Assembly: GCF_030815405.1 (NCBI RefSeq)
Contig: NZ_JAUSWX010000001.1
Span: forward strand, 62,001 to 126,000
DNA: 64,000 bases
Reading direction: 5' to 3'
Source: Agromyces albus
GTDB lineage: Bacteria > Actinomycetota > Actinomycetes > Actinomycetales > Microbacteriaceae
In this document: piece after piece, positions 16,661-25,909 of the stretch
How positions within the stretch are numbered: the stretch's first letter is position 1
How the letters are laid out: each line of letters starts with the position of its first letter
Made by a program: the position numbers and the translations under genes
The notes under the pieces: generated by a model
Seen by the model: only the letters and a program-made list of their open reading frames with translations
Database searches by the model: none
What the model was told of the DNA's origin: nothing

Positions 16661-17965
16661 GTGTCAGCACGCAATCACAGCACAGCGCGGCGCCGGCTTC
16701 TCGCCACAGCGGCCCTTGCCGCCGCCGCCACTCTCAGCTTTGCCGGATGCGCCACCGGCGGAGAATCCGACGATCAGACCTTGAAGGTCTGGTGGTGGGA
16801 GAACGACGACAGCGCCCTCTCGACCGCCTGGAGTACCGCGATCGAGATCTTCGAAGAGGAGCACCCCGGCGTCACCGTCGAGTTCGAGCTCAAGACCTAT
16901 GAACAGATGCAGCAGTCAGGCCAACTCATTCTCGACTCGAACGAGGCACCGGACGTCCTCGAATACTTGAAGGGCAACGCCACCGCGGGCGTCGTCTCGA
17001 ACGCGGGCCTCCTCACCGACCTCACCGATGTCGCCGAAGAGCGCGGATGGGACCTCGACAACACCGCCCAAGACGTCGGGCTCTACGAGAACGGACTGAT
17101 GGGCTCGGGCAAGCGCTACGGCGTGACCAACTACGGCGAATATGTCTCCGTCTGGTACAACGCCGACGCATTCGCAGAGCACGGCCTCGATGCGCCGACC
17201 ACACTCGATGAGCTCGAGTCGGTGATGCAGACCTTCGTCGACAACGGCATCACCCCACTCGCGCTCGGTTCAGCCGACTACCCCGGCCCGCACCTGCTGT
17301 ACACGCTCGCACTCGCCGAGATGAACGACGAGTCACTCTCCGCATACCAGCAGTTCACAGGTGATGTGGACTGGCAAGCGTGGGAAGACGCAGCGACCCG
17401 CATGGCCGACTGGGTCGCAAAGGGATACATTTCACCCGACTCGACCGGCATCCCGGCACAAGACGCGGGCAACGCCTTCGTCGCCGGACAGTACCCACTG
17501 TTCTACTCGGGCACTTGGTGGGCCGGCAGCTTTGTCACCGACATCACCGACTTCACCTACGACCAGTTCCTCTTCCCCGCCAACGACCTGCACCCGGGAT
17601 CGGGCGGCAACCTCTGGGTCGTGCCCGAGAAGGCGAAGAACAAGGACCTGGCATACGACTTCATCGAAACCACGATGCGCGCCGAGGTGCAGAACGAGCT
17701 CGGCGACCTCGGCGGCGTCCCGGTCGCCGCGGACACAGACGGGGTGACCACCGACATCGGCCAGCTCACCATCACCCGATTCAACGAACTCTTGGAGAGC
17801 ACCGAGGGCGGCCTCGCCTGGTACCCGGATTGGCCCGTCGCCGGACTGAACGACATCCTCGTGCAGAACGTCACGGACCTCGTCCAGGCCAACACCACCC
17901 CCACCCAGGCCGTCGAGAACATCAAGACCGCCTACGACCAGGGCAAGGCCGACGCCGGGTTCTGA
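16661..17965 (+). CDS. ABC sugar-binding lipoprotein (CUT1)
   Basis: A 434-residue binding lipoprotein with a twin-Arg-like basic N-terminus and lipobox FAGC (Cys30). I prefer the GTG at 16661, which has GGAG 5 bases upstream, over the GTG at 16634, which would add nine residues without a ribosome-binding site. It heads an operon with two permeases, an isomaltase-type GH13 and a secreted GH49 dextranase, so its ligands are probably isomalto-oligosaccharides released from dextran. It is followed by a large hairpin. Confidence 0.9.
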   Translation: MSARNHSTARRRLLATAALAAAATLSFAGCATGGESDDQTLKVWWWENDDSALSTAWSTAIEIFEEEHPGVTVEFELKTYEQMQQSGQLILDSNEAPDVLEYLKGNATAGVVSNAGLLTDLTDVAEERGWDLDNTAQDVGLYENGLMGSGKRYGVTNYGEYVSVWYNADAFAEHGLDAPTTLDELESVMQTFVDNGITPLALGSADYPGPHLLYTLALAEMNDESLSAYQQFTGDVDWQAWEDAATRMADWVAKGYISPDSTGIPAQDAGNAFVAGQYPLFYSGTWWAGSFVTDITDFTYDQFLFPANDLHPGSGGNLWVVPEKAKNKDLAYDFIETTMRAEVQNELGDLGGVPVAADTDGVTTDIGQLTITRFNELLESTEGGLAWYPDWPVAGLNDILVQNVTDLVQANTTPTQAVENIKTAYDQGKADAGF

Positions 17966-17974
17966 TCCACAACC

Positions 17975-18014
17975 CGCGGGGTGGCGGCCCGCGGCATCGC
18001 GCCGCCACCCCGCG
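17975..18014 (+). terminator. Intercistronic GC hairpin after binding-protein gene
   Basis: Perfect 14-base arms (17975-17988 and 18001-18014) with a 12-base loop and no T run lie between the binding protein and the first permease. The position matches the hairpins near 3950 and 29165, which suggests differential expression of binding protein over permease. Confidence 0.65.
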
Positions 18015-18030
18015 ACCACGAGAGAACGCA

Positions 18031-18969
18031 ATGACCCAACTCAGTATTGAACCCGCCGCCGCACGACGCGTCCGCAGGGAACGCCCCGCCGGGTATTACT
18101 GGTACATCGTCCCCGGGGCCGCAGGCTTCATCGCCATCGTCCTGCTGCCCTTCGCGATGAACATCTGGTACAGCCTCACCCGCTGGAGCGGCGTCGGCAC
18201 ACCGCAGTTCATCGGACTGGACAACTACACCCGGCTCTTCGTCGACCAGACCTTCTGGGCGTCGTTCCTACACAGCGCCGCATTCATCGTCGCGATGGCG
18301 ATCATCCCCACCGCATTCGGCGTATTCATCGCCGCGGTCCTCTTCGACTACATCTCACCCCGGTTCGGCACTCGGATCGCGAGCTTCCTCCGCGCCACGT
18401 TCTACCTTCCCCAGATCCTCCCGATCGCAGTGGCAGGCGTGCTCTGGAGCTGGATGTACCAGCCTCAGTACGGCATCATCAACACGATCCTCCGGGGCGT
18501 CGGGTTGGGTGACCTTGCGCAGAACTGGCTCGGCGACTCCGACTTCGCCATCTACGCCGTCATGAACGTCCTGATCTGGCTGCAGATCGGCTACACCGTC
18601 GTCATCTTCATGGCCGGACTTTCCCGCGTCGACCCAGCACTCCATGAAGCCGCGGAGCTCGACGGCGCCGGATGGTTCCAGCGCTTCCGTGCGATCACCC
18701 TGAACCAACTGCGACCCGAGATCGCCGTGGTCGTGATCACCACCTCCGTCGCCGCATTGAAAGTGTTCGCCCCGATCTTCGTGCTCACCGGGGGCGGCCC
18801 CGGCACCGCAACGATCGTCCCGGCGTATTTCTCGTTCACCAACTTCTTCACCACCAACCGGGTCGGCTACGGAGCGGCGATCGCGACAGTCCTGGCAGTC
18901 CTGGTGACCGTCATCGCCGTCGTCCTCCTGCGCTATCAGACCCGCAACACCGAAGGATTCGAGAAATGA
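18031..18969 (+). CDS. CUT1 ABC permease, MalF type
   Basis: A 312-residue permease with about six membrane helices. The EAA loop (LHEAAELDGAGWFQRFRAITL) is clear. The ATG at 18031 has GAGAG upstream, and the long upstream extension is a shadow of the binding-protein gene. It overlaps the next permease by ATGA at 18966-18969. Its role is import of the ligand of the 16661-17965 protein. Confidence 0.9.
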   Translation: MTQLSIEPAAARRVRRERPAGYYWYIVPGAAGFIAIVLLPFAMNIWYSLTRWSGVGTPQFIGLDNYTRLFVDQTFWASFLHSAAFIVAMAIIPTAFGVFIAAVLFDYISPRFGTRIASFLRATFYLPQILPIAVAGVLWSWMYQPQYGIINTILRGVGLGDLAQNWLGDSDFAIYAVMNVLIWLQIGYTVVIFMAGLSRVDPALHEAAELDGAGWFQRFRAITLNQLRPEIAVVVITTSVAALKVFAPIFVLTGGGPGTATIVPAYFSFTNFFTTNRVGYGAAIATVLAVLVTVIAVVLLRYQTRNTEGFEK

Positions 18970-19877
18970 CCGCGGACACCCTGGTACGCGAAGCAGCGAG
19001 CTCCGCAGAGCCCATCCGCCCAGCCCCGAGCGGCCGTCGTCGCAGCGCACGGGCACACCGCGGCATCAGCGGCTGGGCGGTCCTCGCAGTGCTCCTGGTC
19101 GCATCACTCCTGATGCTCTTCCCGTTCTGGGTGGCGATCGTCAACGCATTCAAACCGCCTGCGGACTACATCGCCGACGGCCCGATCTCAATCCCCACCC
19201 AGCTCGATTTCTCCGCACTCGTCAACTTCTGGAACGGCGTCGATTTCAACCAGAAGCTGTTGAACAGCGTGATCGTGAGTGGCAGCGTGGCGATCCTCGC
19301 CGCCGCACTGAGCCTGTTCAGTGCGTTCGCGATCGGCATCGGACGCATTCGCGGCCGCGTGTGGATCCTCGCCGTGTTCATGGTGGCGTTCACGATCCCG
19401 CAAGAAGCGCTGGTCTATCCGCTGTTCGTGCTCACGCGTGACCTCTACCTCTACGACACCCTTGCCGGCGTGATCGTCATCCTCGCGGTGCTGCAGTCCG
19501 CGTTCGGCACCTACATGCTCTCCTCGGTGCTCGGCGCTTTCCCGGCAGAGGTCCTCGAAGCAGCAAGAATCGACGGTGCAACCCGCTTCCAAACGCTCCG
19601 ACTGATCGTGTTCCCCCTCACCCGGCCGACGCTCGCCGTGCTCGTCACGTTCTTCTTCATCTGGACGTGGAACGACTTCTTCCTGCCGCTCGTGCTACTG
19701 CCCTCCGCCGACAACCAGACCGTCTCCGTCGCGCTCGGTGCGCTCAGCGGCCAGTACACGAGCGACCCGACGGCCCTCGCCGCCGCCTCGCTGGCCGGCA
19801 TCCTGCCCGCCATCGTCTTCTTCCTCATCTTCCAACGCACGCTCATGCGCGGCGTGAACCTCGGAGCCATCAAATGA
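18966..19877 (+). CDS. CUT1 ABC permease, MalG type
   Basis: A 303-residue permease with a 40-residue cytoplasmic N-terminus, about six membrane helices and the EAA loop (LEAARIDGATRFQTLRLIVF). The start ATG at 18966 overlaps the previous stop, and its own stop overlaps the GH13 start (ATGA at 19874). This marks one tightly coupled operon. No ATPase subunit is encoded nearby. Confidence 0.9.
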   Translation: MTADTLVREAASSAEPIRPAPSGRRRSARAHRGISGWAVLAVLLVASLLMLFPFWVAIVNAFKPPADYIADGPISIPTQLDFSALVNFWNGVDFNQKLLNSVIVSGSVAILAAALSLFSAFAIGIGRIRGRVWILAVFMVAFTIPQEALVYPLFVLTRDLYLYDTLAGVIVILAVLQSAFGTYMLSSVLGAFPAEVLEAARIDGATRFQTLRLIVFPLTRPTLAVLVTFFFIWTWNDFFLPLVLLPSADNQTVSVALGALSGQYTSDPTALAAASLAGILPAIVFFLIFQRTLMRGVNLGAIK

Positions 19878-21604
19878 CCATCCTGCAGCCCGCGACCCGC
19901 CACCAGAGCCTTCGAGCGGCCGACGAATGGTGGAAGGCAGCCGTCGTCTACCAGGTCTACCCCCGCAGCTTCGCCGACTCGAACGGTGATGGCATCGGAG
20001 ACATCCGCGGCATCATCGAACACCTCGATCACCTGGAGGACCTCGGAATCGATGTCGTCTGGCTGTCACCCGTTTACGCATCACCCCACGATGACAACGG
20101 ATACGACATCAGCGACTACTACGCCGTCGACCCCGACTTCGGCACCCTCGAGGATCTCGACGAGCTCATCGCCGCACTGCACGCGCGCGGCATGAAACTC
20201 GTCATGGATCTCGTCGTGAATCACACCTCCGACGAGCACGACTGGTTCCGGCAATCGGCGTCCAGTCGCGAGAACCCCAAACGGGACTGGTATATCTGGC
20301 GAGATCCTCGCGACGGCGCCGAACCCAACAACTGGGCTTCGTTCTTCTCCGGCCCGACCTGGACTCTCGACGAGGTCACCGGGCAGTACTACCTTCACCT
20401 GTTCGGAAAAAAGCAACCCGACCTCAACTGGGACAACGCCGAAGTCCGTGCCGCCATCTACCAGATGATGAATTGGTGGCTCGATCGCGGCATCGACGGG
20501 TTCCGGATGGACGTCATCAGCTTCATCTCGAAGCACCCCGAGCTGCCCGATGCCCAGATCAACGACGGTGCCCGTTACGGCAACGGCATCGACTTCTACG
20601 GCTCGGGCCCCCGCATCCACGACTACCTCCAAGAAATGAACCGCGAGGTGTTCGCCGGGCGCGAGGCCGATCTGATGACCGTTGGCGAGATGATCGACGC
20701 CACACCAGAGAAGGCACGCCTGTATACCGACCCCGCACGTCATGAGCTCAACATGGTCTTCCATTTCGAGCACGTCGGTCTCGACCACGGGCCCGGCGGG
20801 AAATTCACCCCGAAGCCACTCCGACTCGTGGAGCTGAAGCAGTCCTTCGCACGGTGGCAGCGTGAACTCGCCGAGGTCGGCTGGAACAGTCTCTACTGGA
20901 ACAACCACGACCAGCCCCGTGTCGTTTCGCGGTTCGGCAACGACACCGAGCACTGGTATGAGTCGGCGACGGCCTTGGCGACGGTGCTGCACCTGATGCG
21001 CGGCACGCCGTATATCTACCAAGGCGAAGAGATCGGCATGACGAACATGCCTTTCACCTCCATCGACCAGTTCCGGGATCTCGAGACCTTGAACTACTAC
21101 CGAGAGGCGACAGTCGCCAGCGACGGGGCACAAGCAGCCGACATTCTTGCCGGCATCGTCCGCGGCGGACGCGACAATGCACGAACCCCGATGCAGTGGA
21201 GCGCTGAGCCGAACGGTGGGTTCACCAGCGGTGCGCCGTGGATCCCCGTCAATCCCAACCACGCCGAGATCAACGCCGCGGCCCAGCGAGCCGAGACTCG
21301 ATCGGTCTACGCCTGGTACCGCCTTCTCATCGAATTGCGGCACACCGAGCCGGTCCTGATCGATGGAACCTTCGAGCTGCAGCTGCCGGATGACCCGCGG
21401 CTGTTTGCATACACCCGAACGAACGAGAGCACCGCACTCATGGTGATCGCGAACTGCTCGAACGAGCACGCACCGGTGGATGGCGCGTTGGTCGGTGCCT
21501 GGGCTAGCGCCGAGACGATTCTGGCGAACAACGTCGGTGACCACCGACTCCCGCTGCTGATGCTGCCCTGGGAGGTGGTCGTCCTCAAGCGGACTCACGG
21601 CTAA
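19874..21604 (+). CDS. GH13 oligo-1,6-glucosidase/isomaltase-type enzyme
   Basis: A 576-residue cytoplasmic GH13 enzyme. Catalytic residues are Asp213 (GFRMDVISFISK), Glu272 (TVGEMI) and Asp346 (NNHDQPR). The GFRMDV-x-FISK signature and the VGEM motif are those of the oligo-1,6-glucosidase/alpha-glucosidase subfamily (GH13_31). This fits cleavage of isomaltose and larger alpha-1,6 oligosaccharides imported by the preceding ABC system. It is coupled to the permease by ATGA and followed by the GH49 gene after about 100 bases containing a 7-base hairpin (21654-21671). Confidence 0.92.
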   Translation: MTILQPATRHQSLRAADEWWKAAVVYQVYPRSFADSNGDGIGDIRGIIEHLDHLEDLGIDVVWLSPVYASPHDDNGYDISDYYAVDPDFGTLEDLDELIAALHARGMKLVMDLVVNHTSDEHDWFRQSASSRENPKRDWYIWRDPRDGAEPNNWASFFSGPTWTLDEVTGQYYLHLFGKKQPDLNWDNAEVRAAIYQMMNWWLDRGIDGFRMDVISFISKHPELPDAQINDGARYGNGIDFYGSGPRIHDYLQEMNREVFAGREADLMTVGEMIDATPEKARLYTDPARHELNMVFHFEHVGLDHGPGGKFTPKPLRLVELKQSFARWQRELAEVGWNSLYWNNHDQPRVVSRFGNDTEHWYESATALATVLHLMRGTPYIYQGEEIGMTNMPFTSIDQFRDLETLNYYREATVASDGAQAADILAGIVRGGRDNARTPMQWSAEPNGGFTSGAPWIPVNPNHAEINAAAQRAETRSVYAWYRLLIELRHTEPVLIDGTFELQLPDDPRLFAYTRTNESTALMVIANCSNEHAPVDGALVGAWASAETILANNVGDHRLPLLMLPWEVVVLKRTHG

Positions 21605-21708
21605 GCGGCAGCCAGCCAAGGCCGACGCTGCTGGCATCGACACAACGGAGTGTACGACCCCCATGGGTCGTCTCGAGGGGACCACCCTCACGAACGAGAG
21701 GAGCCACG

Positions 21709-24700
21709 ATGCCCAGAACAGGGCTGCGACAACTGGCCAGAACCATCACCATCGCAACGGCGGCCACGCTGGTCGCCACCGCGGGAGCAGTCCTTCCCGC
21801 CAATGCAGAGGACGACATCGCGCCAAACGCGCCCGGGAGCACGATCGCGACCGCCAGCAGTCATGAACTGACCACTTGGTGGCATGAGAACGCCGTTGCG
21901 AATACCTCTACCCCTGTCGCCGACGATGAGGTTCGGCGCTCGGCCTTCTACGACGTCAAGGTCGCAACCACGGCCGACCCCGATGCACGCTACGACTCGT
22001 TCAGCTACATGAGCATCCCGCGAGGCGGAAAGGGCAAAGTCGGCTACACCGAAGAAGACGGCGCGGAATTCTCCTCATCCGCAGGTCTCACCATGAGCTG
22101 GTCGAGCTTCGAATACTCCGCGGACGTCTGGGTCGACGTCACACTCAAGACCGGGCAGGAGATGACCTCGGTCGATCAGGTCACGATCCGCCCGACCGAC
22201 CTCGAATTCGAGAAAGTGCTCGTCGATGCATCGACGGTGCGCGTGAAAGTGCCCTACAGCCCCGACGGCTACCGATTCTCCGTGGAGTTCGATCCGCAGC
22301 TGATCACCGTATACAACACCATGGCTGGTGCAAGCGGAGAGCTGACCACGGAGGCCGACGGCAACCGTGCGATCCACACGGAACCCCAGAACTCCATGAT
22401 GATCTTCGCCGAGCCGAAGCCGACGGGAGCGGATGCCGAGCGTCTCATCCCAACTCCGGAGTCGGGGTCGATCTACGCCCCTGAACCCGGGCTGGTGAAC
22501 GACCTCGGCGCCGTGACCGAGGACATTATCTCCTTCGGTCCGGGGACCTACTACATGGAGTCTGACCATCACGCCGTGCTCCCCGCGAACGTGAAGTGGG
22601 TCTATCTGGCGCCCGGCGCGTACGTCAAGGGTGCATTCCGGTTCTTCCACGACACGCAGACCAACTACAAGGTCACCGGGTTTGGTGTGCTCTCGGGTGA
22701 GCAGTACGTCTACGAGGCGGACACCACCAATGGATACCAGCACAACGTCAACGACAACTGCCATGTGACCTGCGTGAAGATGCTGCAGTTCGAGTCCTCT
22801 GATGCGGAGCAGACCCTCGACATGCAGGGCGTCACGATCAACGAGCCGCCTTACCACTCCTTCGTCGTCTACGCCCATGAAGGCGCGGCGGAGGTGGGCG
22901 TCGAGCGTTTTCACATGAACGTGGAGAACTACAAGCAGGTCGGCAGCTGGTATTGGCAGACCGACGGCATCGAGCTGTACTCCGGCAGCCAAATGAAGAA
23001 CACGTTCTTCCACGCCAACGACGACGTGCTGAAGATGTACCACAGTGACGTCACCATCGAGAACACCGTCATCTGGAAGAACGAGAACGGGCCCGTCATC
23101 CAGTGGGGATGGACCCCGCGCAACATCGACGGCGTGAACGTCACCAACACGGACATCATCCACAACCGCATGTACTGGAAGGACGTCAAGTACAACACCT
23201 GCATCTTCAACTCCTCATCGCACTGGGAAGACATGGGCGCGATCGACCGCGCCGACCCGAACACGACGGTGAAGAACATGCACTTCGTCGATACCAGGGT
23301 CGAAGGGATGACGAACTGCGCCATCCGGGTCTTCGCCCTTTCAGACACCGAGAACATCGACATCGACGGCCTCGAAATCGACGCATGGAACGAGCTCGAC
23401 ATCGACGCTCAGGCGAGTCTCCTCAAGCGCTACACCGATCCGGCAGGCACCAAGGTCACCATCGGGAATGAGATCGCCGACGGAAACGGCCTCTCCCTGC
23501 ACAACTACAGAATCGGCGGTACGCCAATTCTCAAAGCCGGCGACAACTGGGCGTCCGACGAACTGGGCCGGCTGAGCTTCGATGGCGACGCCTGGGACAG
23601 TTGGAACGCCTGGAGCGATGACCAGCCCACCGGGCAGGCGCCCACCCTGCAACTGGAGAACCTGACCGACGGCTCGACCTCCACCGCGCGCGAGATCCAC
23701 GTGACCGGGACCACCGATGCGCCGACCGTGACCGTGTCCGTGAACGGCGTCAAAACGACCGTCACCGTCGTCGATGGCCGTTTCGACACGCCGGTCACGC
23801 TCCCGGCGATCTCCAACCGAATCGTCGTCACCGCGACCGCGTCGAGCGGAGTGATGGCCGTCGAACGCAGAACCCTCTACGCCTTCGGCACGGAGATCGG
23901 CGCCGTTTCGGATCCAGAAGGGGACGACAACGGGCCGGGAAGCTACGTCTACCCGAGCGATGGCGCGTTCAACTCAGGCAGCCTCGACCTCACCGGCCTC
24001 GAGGTCTACCGCGACGACGACACGATCCGCTTCCTCACGTCCACCGCCGGCGTCATCAACAACCCCTGGGGCGGAAACGGCATGAGCACCCAGCGAGTCA
24101 ACATCTACCTCAGCGACCGAAGCGCACGCACCACCAGCCCCCTCCTGCCCGGCACGAACACCGCCGCCGAAGGCCCCTGGTCGTACGCGATCGTCGCCGA
24201 CGGCCGATACGACAACTCGAGATTCGCCAGCGGCGTCTACACCGCCGACCTCACTCGCGCCGCAGACGCGCAACTGCAGGTGATCCCCTCCGGGAAGATC
24301 ATCAGCTCGGTTCCCGCCAGCGCCCTCTCAGGGATCGATCTGCGGCAGGCCGGCTACCAGGTTTCGATGTACAGCGATGCCGAAGACGGCGAAGGCGTCG
24401 GCAACGTCCGACCCGTCTACAGCGCCGCCTGCTGGCAAGGCGATGGATGCCCGAGTTTCGTCGGCCAATACCGCCCCGGTGGCGGCGCCGGCGACTGGAC
24501 CGACCTCGGCGAGACCAAGGACACCGACACCGCCGATTCGAACGCCATCGACATCATCTCGGGCGACGCCCCGCAGTCGGCGGTCATGGACTGGACCCAA
24601 GGCCCTGTCGTGGTGCCCTACGTCACCCTGGACGCCGCCGAGACCGTGATCGACGTGTCCTTCAGCGTGACCAGCAACAAGGTCCGCGGATCAGAAGTGC

Positions 24701-24939
24701 TCACGATCACGGCGGAGAACGACGGCGAGACCCCGGTCGCCCTCGAGGCAGAAACCCCATACGGAGTCACTTATCTCGGGGACATCGACGCCGGTACGAG
24801 CACGAACTACACGATCAATACGCGCTTGCGTCGACTCCCAGCGTTCACCGTCACGGTGATAGCCACCGCGCCGGACGGAACTGAACGCACATACGAGGTG
24901 CCGTACGCCGGCTCAGGCCACCCGCCGGCTCGCCGGTAG
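21709..24939 (+). CDS. Secreted GH49 dextranase with glucodextranase-type C-terminal domains
   Basis: A 1076-residue secreted protein. The signal peptide is residues 1-33 (cleavage after ANA). Residues about 40-610 form the GH49 N-terminal sandwich and parallel beta-helix, with catalytic-site motifs WYWQTDGIELY (Asp419) and ANDDVLKM (Asp438, Asp439). GH49 enzymes hydrolyse internal alpha-1,6 bonds of dextran (some act on pullulan). An Ig-like segment (about 640-730) and a module starting DPEGDDNGPGSYVYP (about 735-960) resemble domains B and C of glucodextranase, the latter a probable surface or glucan-binding domain. No C-terminal membrane anchor is seen. The ATG follows GAGAGGAG. Confidence 0.9.
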   Translation: MPRTGLRQLARTITIATAATLVATAGAVLPANAEDDIAPNAPGSTIATASSHELTTWWHENAVANTSTPVADDEVRRSAFYDVKVATTADPDARYDSFSYMSIPRGGKGKVGYTEEDGAEFSSSAGLTMSWSSFEYSADVWVDVTLKTGQEMTSVDQVTIRPTDLEFEKVLVDASTVRVKVPYSPDGYRFSVEFDPQLITVYNTMAGASGELTTEADGNRAIHTEPQNSMMIFAEPKPTGADAERLIPTPESGSIYAPEPGLVNDLGAVTEDIISFGPGTYYMESDHHAVLPANVKWVYLAPGAYVKGAFRFFHDTQTNYKVTGFGVLSGEQYVYEADTTNGYQHNVNDNCHVTCVKMLQFESSDAEQTLDMQGVTINEPPYHSFVVYAHEGAAEVGVERFHMNVENYKQVGSWYWQTDGIELYSGSQMKNTFFHANDDVLKMYHSDVTIENTVIWKNENGPVIQWGWTPRNIDGVNVTNTDIIHNRMYWKDVKYNTCIFNSSSHWEDMGAIDRADPNTTVKNMHFVDTRVEGMTNCAIRVFALSDTENIDIDGLEIDAWNELDIDAQASLLKRYTDPAGTKVTIGNEIADGNGLSLHNYRIGGTPILKAGDNWASDELGRLSFDGDAWDSWNAWSDDQPTGQAPTLQLENLTDGSTSTAREIHVTGTTDAPTVTVSVNGVKTTVTVVDGRFDTPVTLPAISNRIVVTATASSGVMAVERRTLYAFGTEIGAVSDPEGDDNGPGSYVYPSDGAFNSGSLDLTGLEVYRDDDTIRFLTSTAGVINNPWGGNGMSTQRVNIYLSDRSARTTSPLLPGTNTAAEGPWSYAIVADGRYDNSRFASGVYTADLTRAADAQLQVIPSGKIISSVPASALSGIDLRQAGYQVSMYSDAEDGEGVGNVRPVYSAACWQGDGCPSFVGQYRPGGGAGDWTDLGETKDTDTADSNAIDIISGDAPQSAVMDWTQGPVVVPYVTLDAAETVIDVSFSVTSNKVRGSEVLTITAENDGETPVALEAETPYGVTYLGDIDAGTSTNYTINTRLRRLPAFTVTVIATAPDGTERTYEVPYAGSGHPPARR

Positions 24940-24942
24940 GGC

Positions 24943-24979
24943 GGTCGGCGGCCGCGTGAGGAGTGCGCGGCCGCCGACC
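24943..24979 (+). terminator. Hairpin terminator of the dextran operon
   Basis: Perfect 14-base arms (GGTCGGCGGCCGCG at 24943-24956, complement at 24966-24979) with a 9-base loop start three bases after the GH49 stop. There is no T run, as is common in high-GC actinobacteria. Confidence 0.7.
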
Positions 24980-25237
24980 CAACCCGGGGTTGAATTTTGC
25001 CGCTGTCGGACGCGTGGGCATTCATCGTGGTCGGCGTCCCGCTCGTCGTCGGCGATCACGCTCGTCACTCCAGCGCTGAAGCGATCTTGATGACAGCTCG
25101 GCATGAGGACCGCGGCGATGCTCGGGATCGGGCTGATCGCGAAGCTGGTCGAGATTCCTCAATCACCTGCGGCGAGCCGGAGCTTCGCGGCCAACCGCGG
25201 CCAGCAGGGCTCCTAGCGAGAGGCGACCCGGCAGTCG
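24980..25237. other. Gene-free stretch left of the scar
   Basis: I see no recognisable gene. A 38-codon frame at about 25103-25216 (starting MRTAAMLGIGLIAKLVE) looks faintly coding but matches nothing I know and may be a remnant. The region separates the dextran operon terminator from the broken hydrolase gene. Confidence 0.35.
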
Positions 25238-25606
25238 TTACTTGATGTTCAGGAAGAAGTCCCGGACGTCCTCTGCGAGGAGCTCCGGCACCTCCATCGC
25301 GGCGAAGTGGCCGCCGCGTTCGAACTCCGACCAGTGCCTGATGTCGTATAGCCGCTCGGCCAGCGGTCGCACCGACTGCGTGATGTCGTGCGCGAATACC
25401 GCCACGCCGACCGGTACCGGGCATGGCTCGGTTCGCCGCGGAGCCTCGCGGGCCAGACGCGCCGAGGACGACGCGGTGGCGGTCAGCCAGTACAGCGAGA
25501 TGTCGGTGAGCATTCGTTCGTCACTGATCTGCGAACGAGGGTCCGTCCACTGCGCGAAGCGCTCGGCGATCCAGACCAGCTGACCGACCGGTGAACCAAT
25601 CCCAGC
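25238..25606 (-). pseudogene. Truncated epoxide hydrolase (C-terminal part)
   Basis: The frame encodes the C-terminal third of an alpha/beta-fold epoxide hydrolase: SPVGQLVWIAERFAQWTD, ISLYWLT, PVGVAVF and HWSEFERGGHFAAMEVPELL with the triad His. The N-terminal part with the nucleophile Asp is missing. Homology continues past the first ATG at 25513 up to about 25606, exactly where a MarR gene on the other strand begins in mid-domain. It is therefore a 5'-truncated relic, not a short gene. Confidence 0.75.
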
Positions 25607-25909
25607 CGATTGGTCGACCGGCTCGTTGAAGCCGGGCTCGTCACCCGCGTCAGCGCGCTCGACGACCGTCGTCGCGTTGAACTCACCCTGACCCCGGCAG
25701 GCCGCGACCGGGAGCTGGCGGTGCGATCGGTGGAGGAGCGCCTCTACGCTGCCATCGATGCGGCGAGCGGGGGAATCGACGCAGGCGCCGCGATCGAACT
25801 TCTGCGGCGTCTGAGCGCCGGGGAGCCGTCGGGTGTCGCGGTCTACAATCGGATCCGGGCGAACGACGAACTCGCCGCGACGGGCAGCCGATCGGCGGTG
25901 ACCTCGTGA
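25601..25909 (+). pseudogene. Truncated MarR-family regulator (C-terminal part)
   Basis: The frame opens in the recognition helix of a MarR winged helix (SRLVDRLVEAGLVTR), followed by the wing (ALDDRRRVELTLTPAGR) and C-terminal dimerization helix, about 100 residues in all. The N-terminal half is absent and no start fits. The truncation point coincides within a few bases with that of the epoxide hydrolase on the other strand, so a single deletion of their shared divergent 5' region is the simplest explanation. Its stop overlaps a GTG of the next frame. Confidence 0.75.

Noticed and set aside
20081..21691. 536-codon minus-strand frame over the second GH13 gene
   Set aside because: Antisense shadow. 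The plus strand has all three GH13 catalytic residues and coupled start and stop codons.
25238..25513. A complete 91-residue small protein from the ATG at 25513
   Set aside because: Homology to epoxide hydrolases continues upstream of the ATG, so it is a truncated gene rather than a small one.
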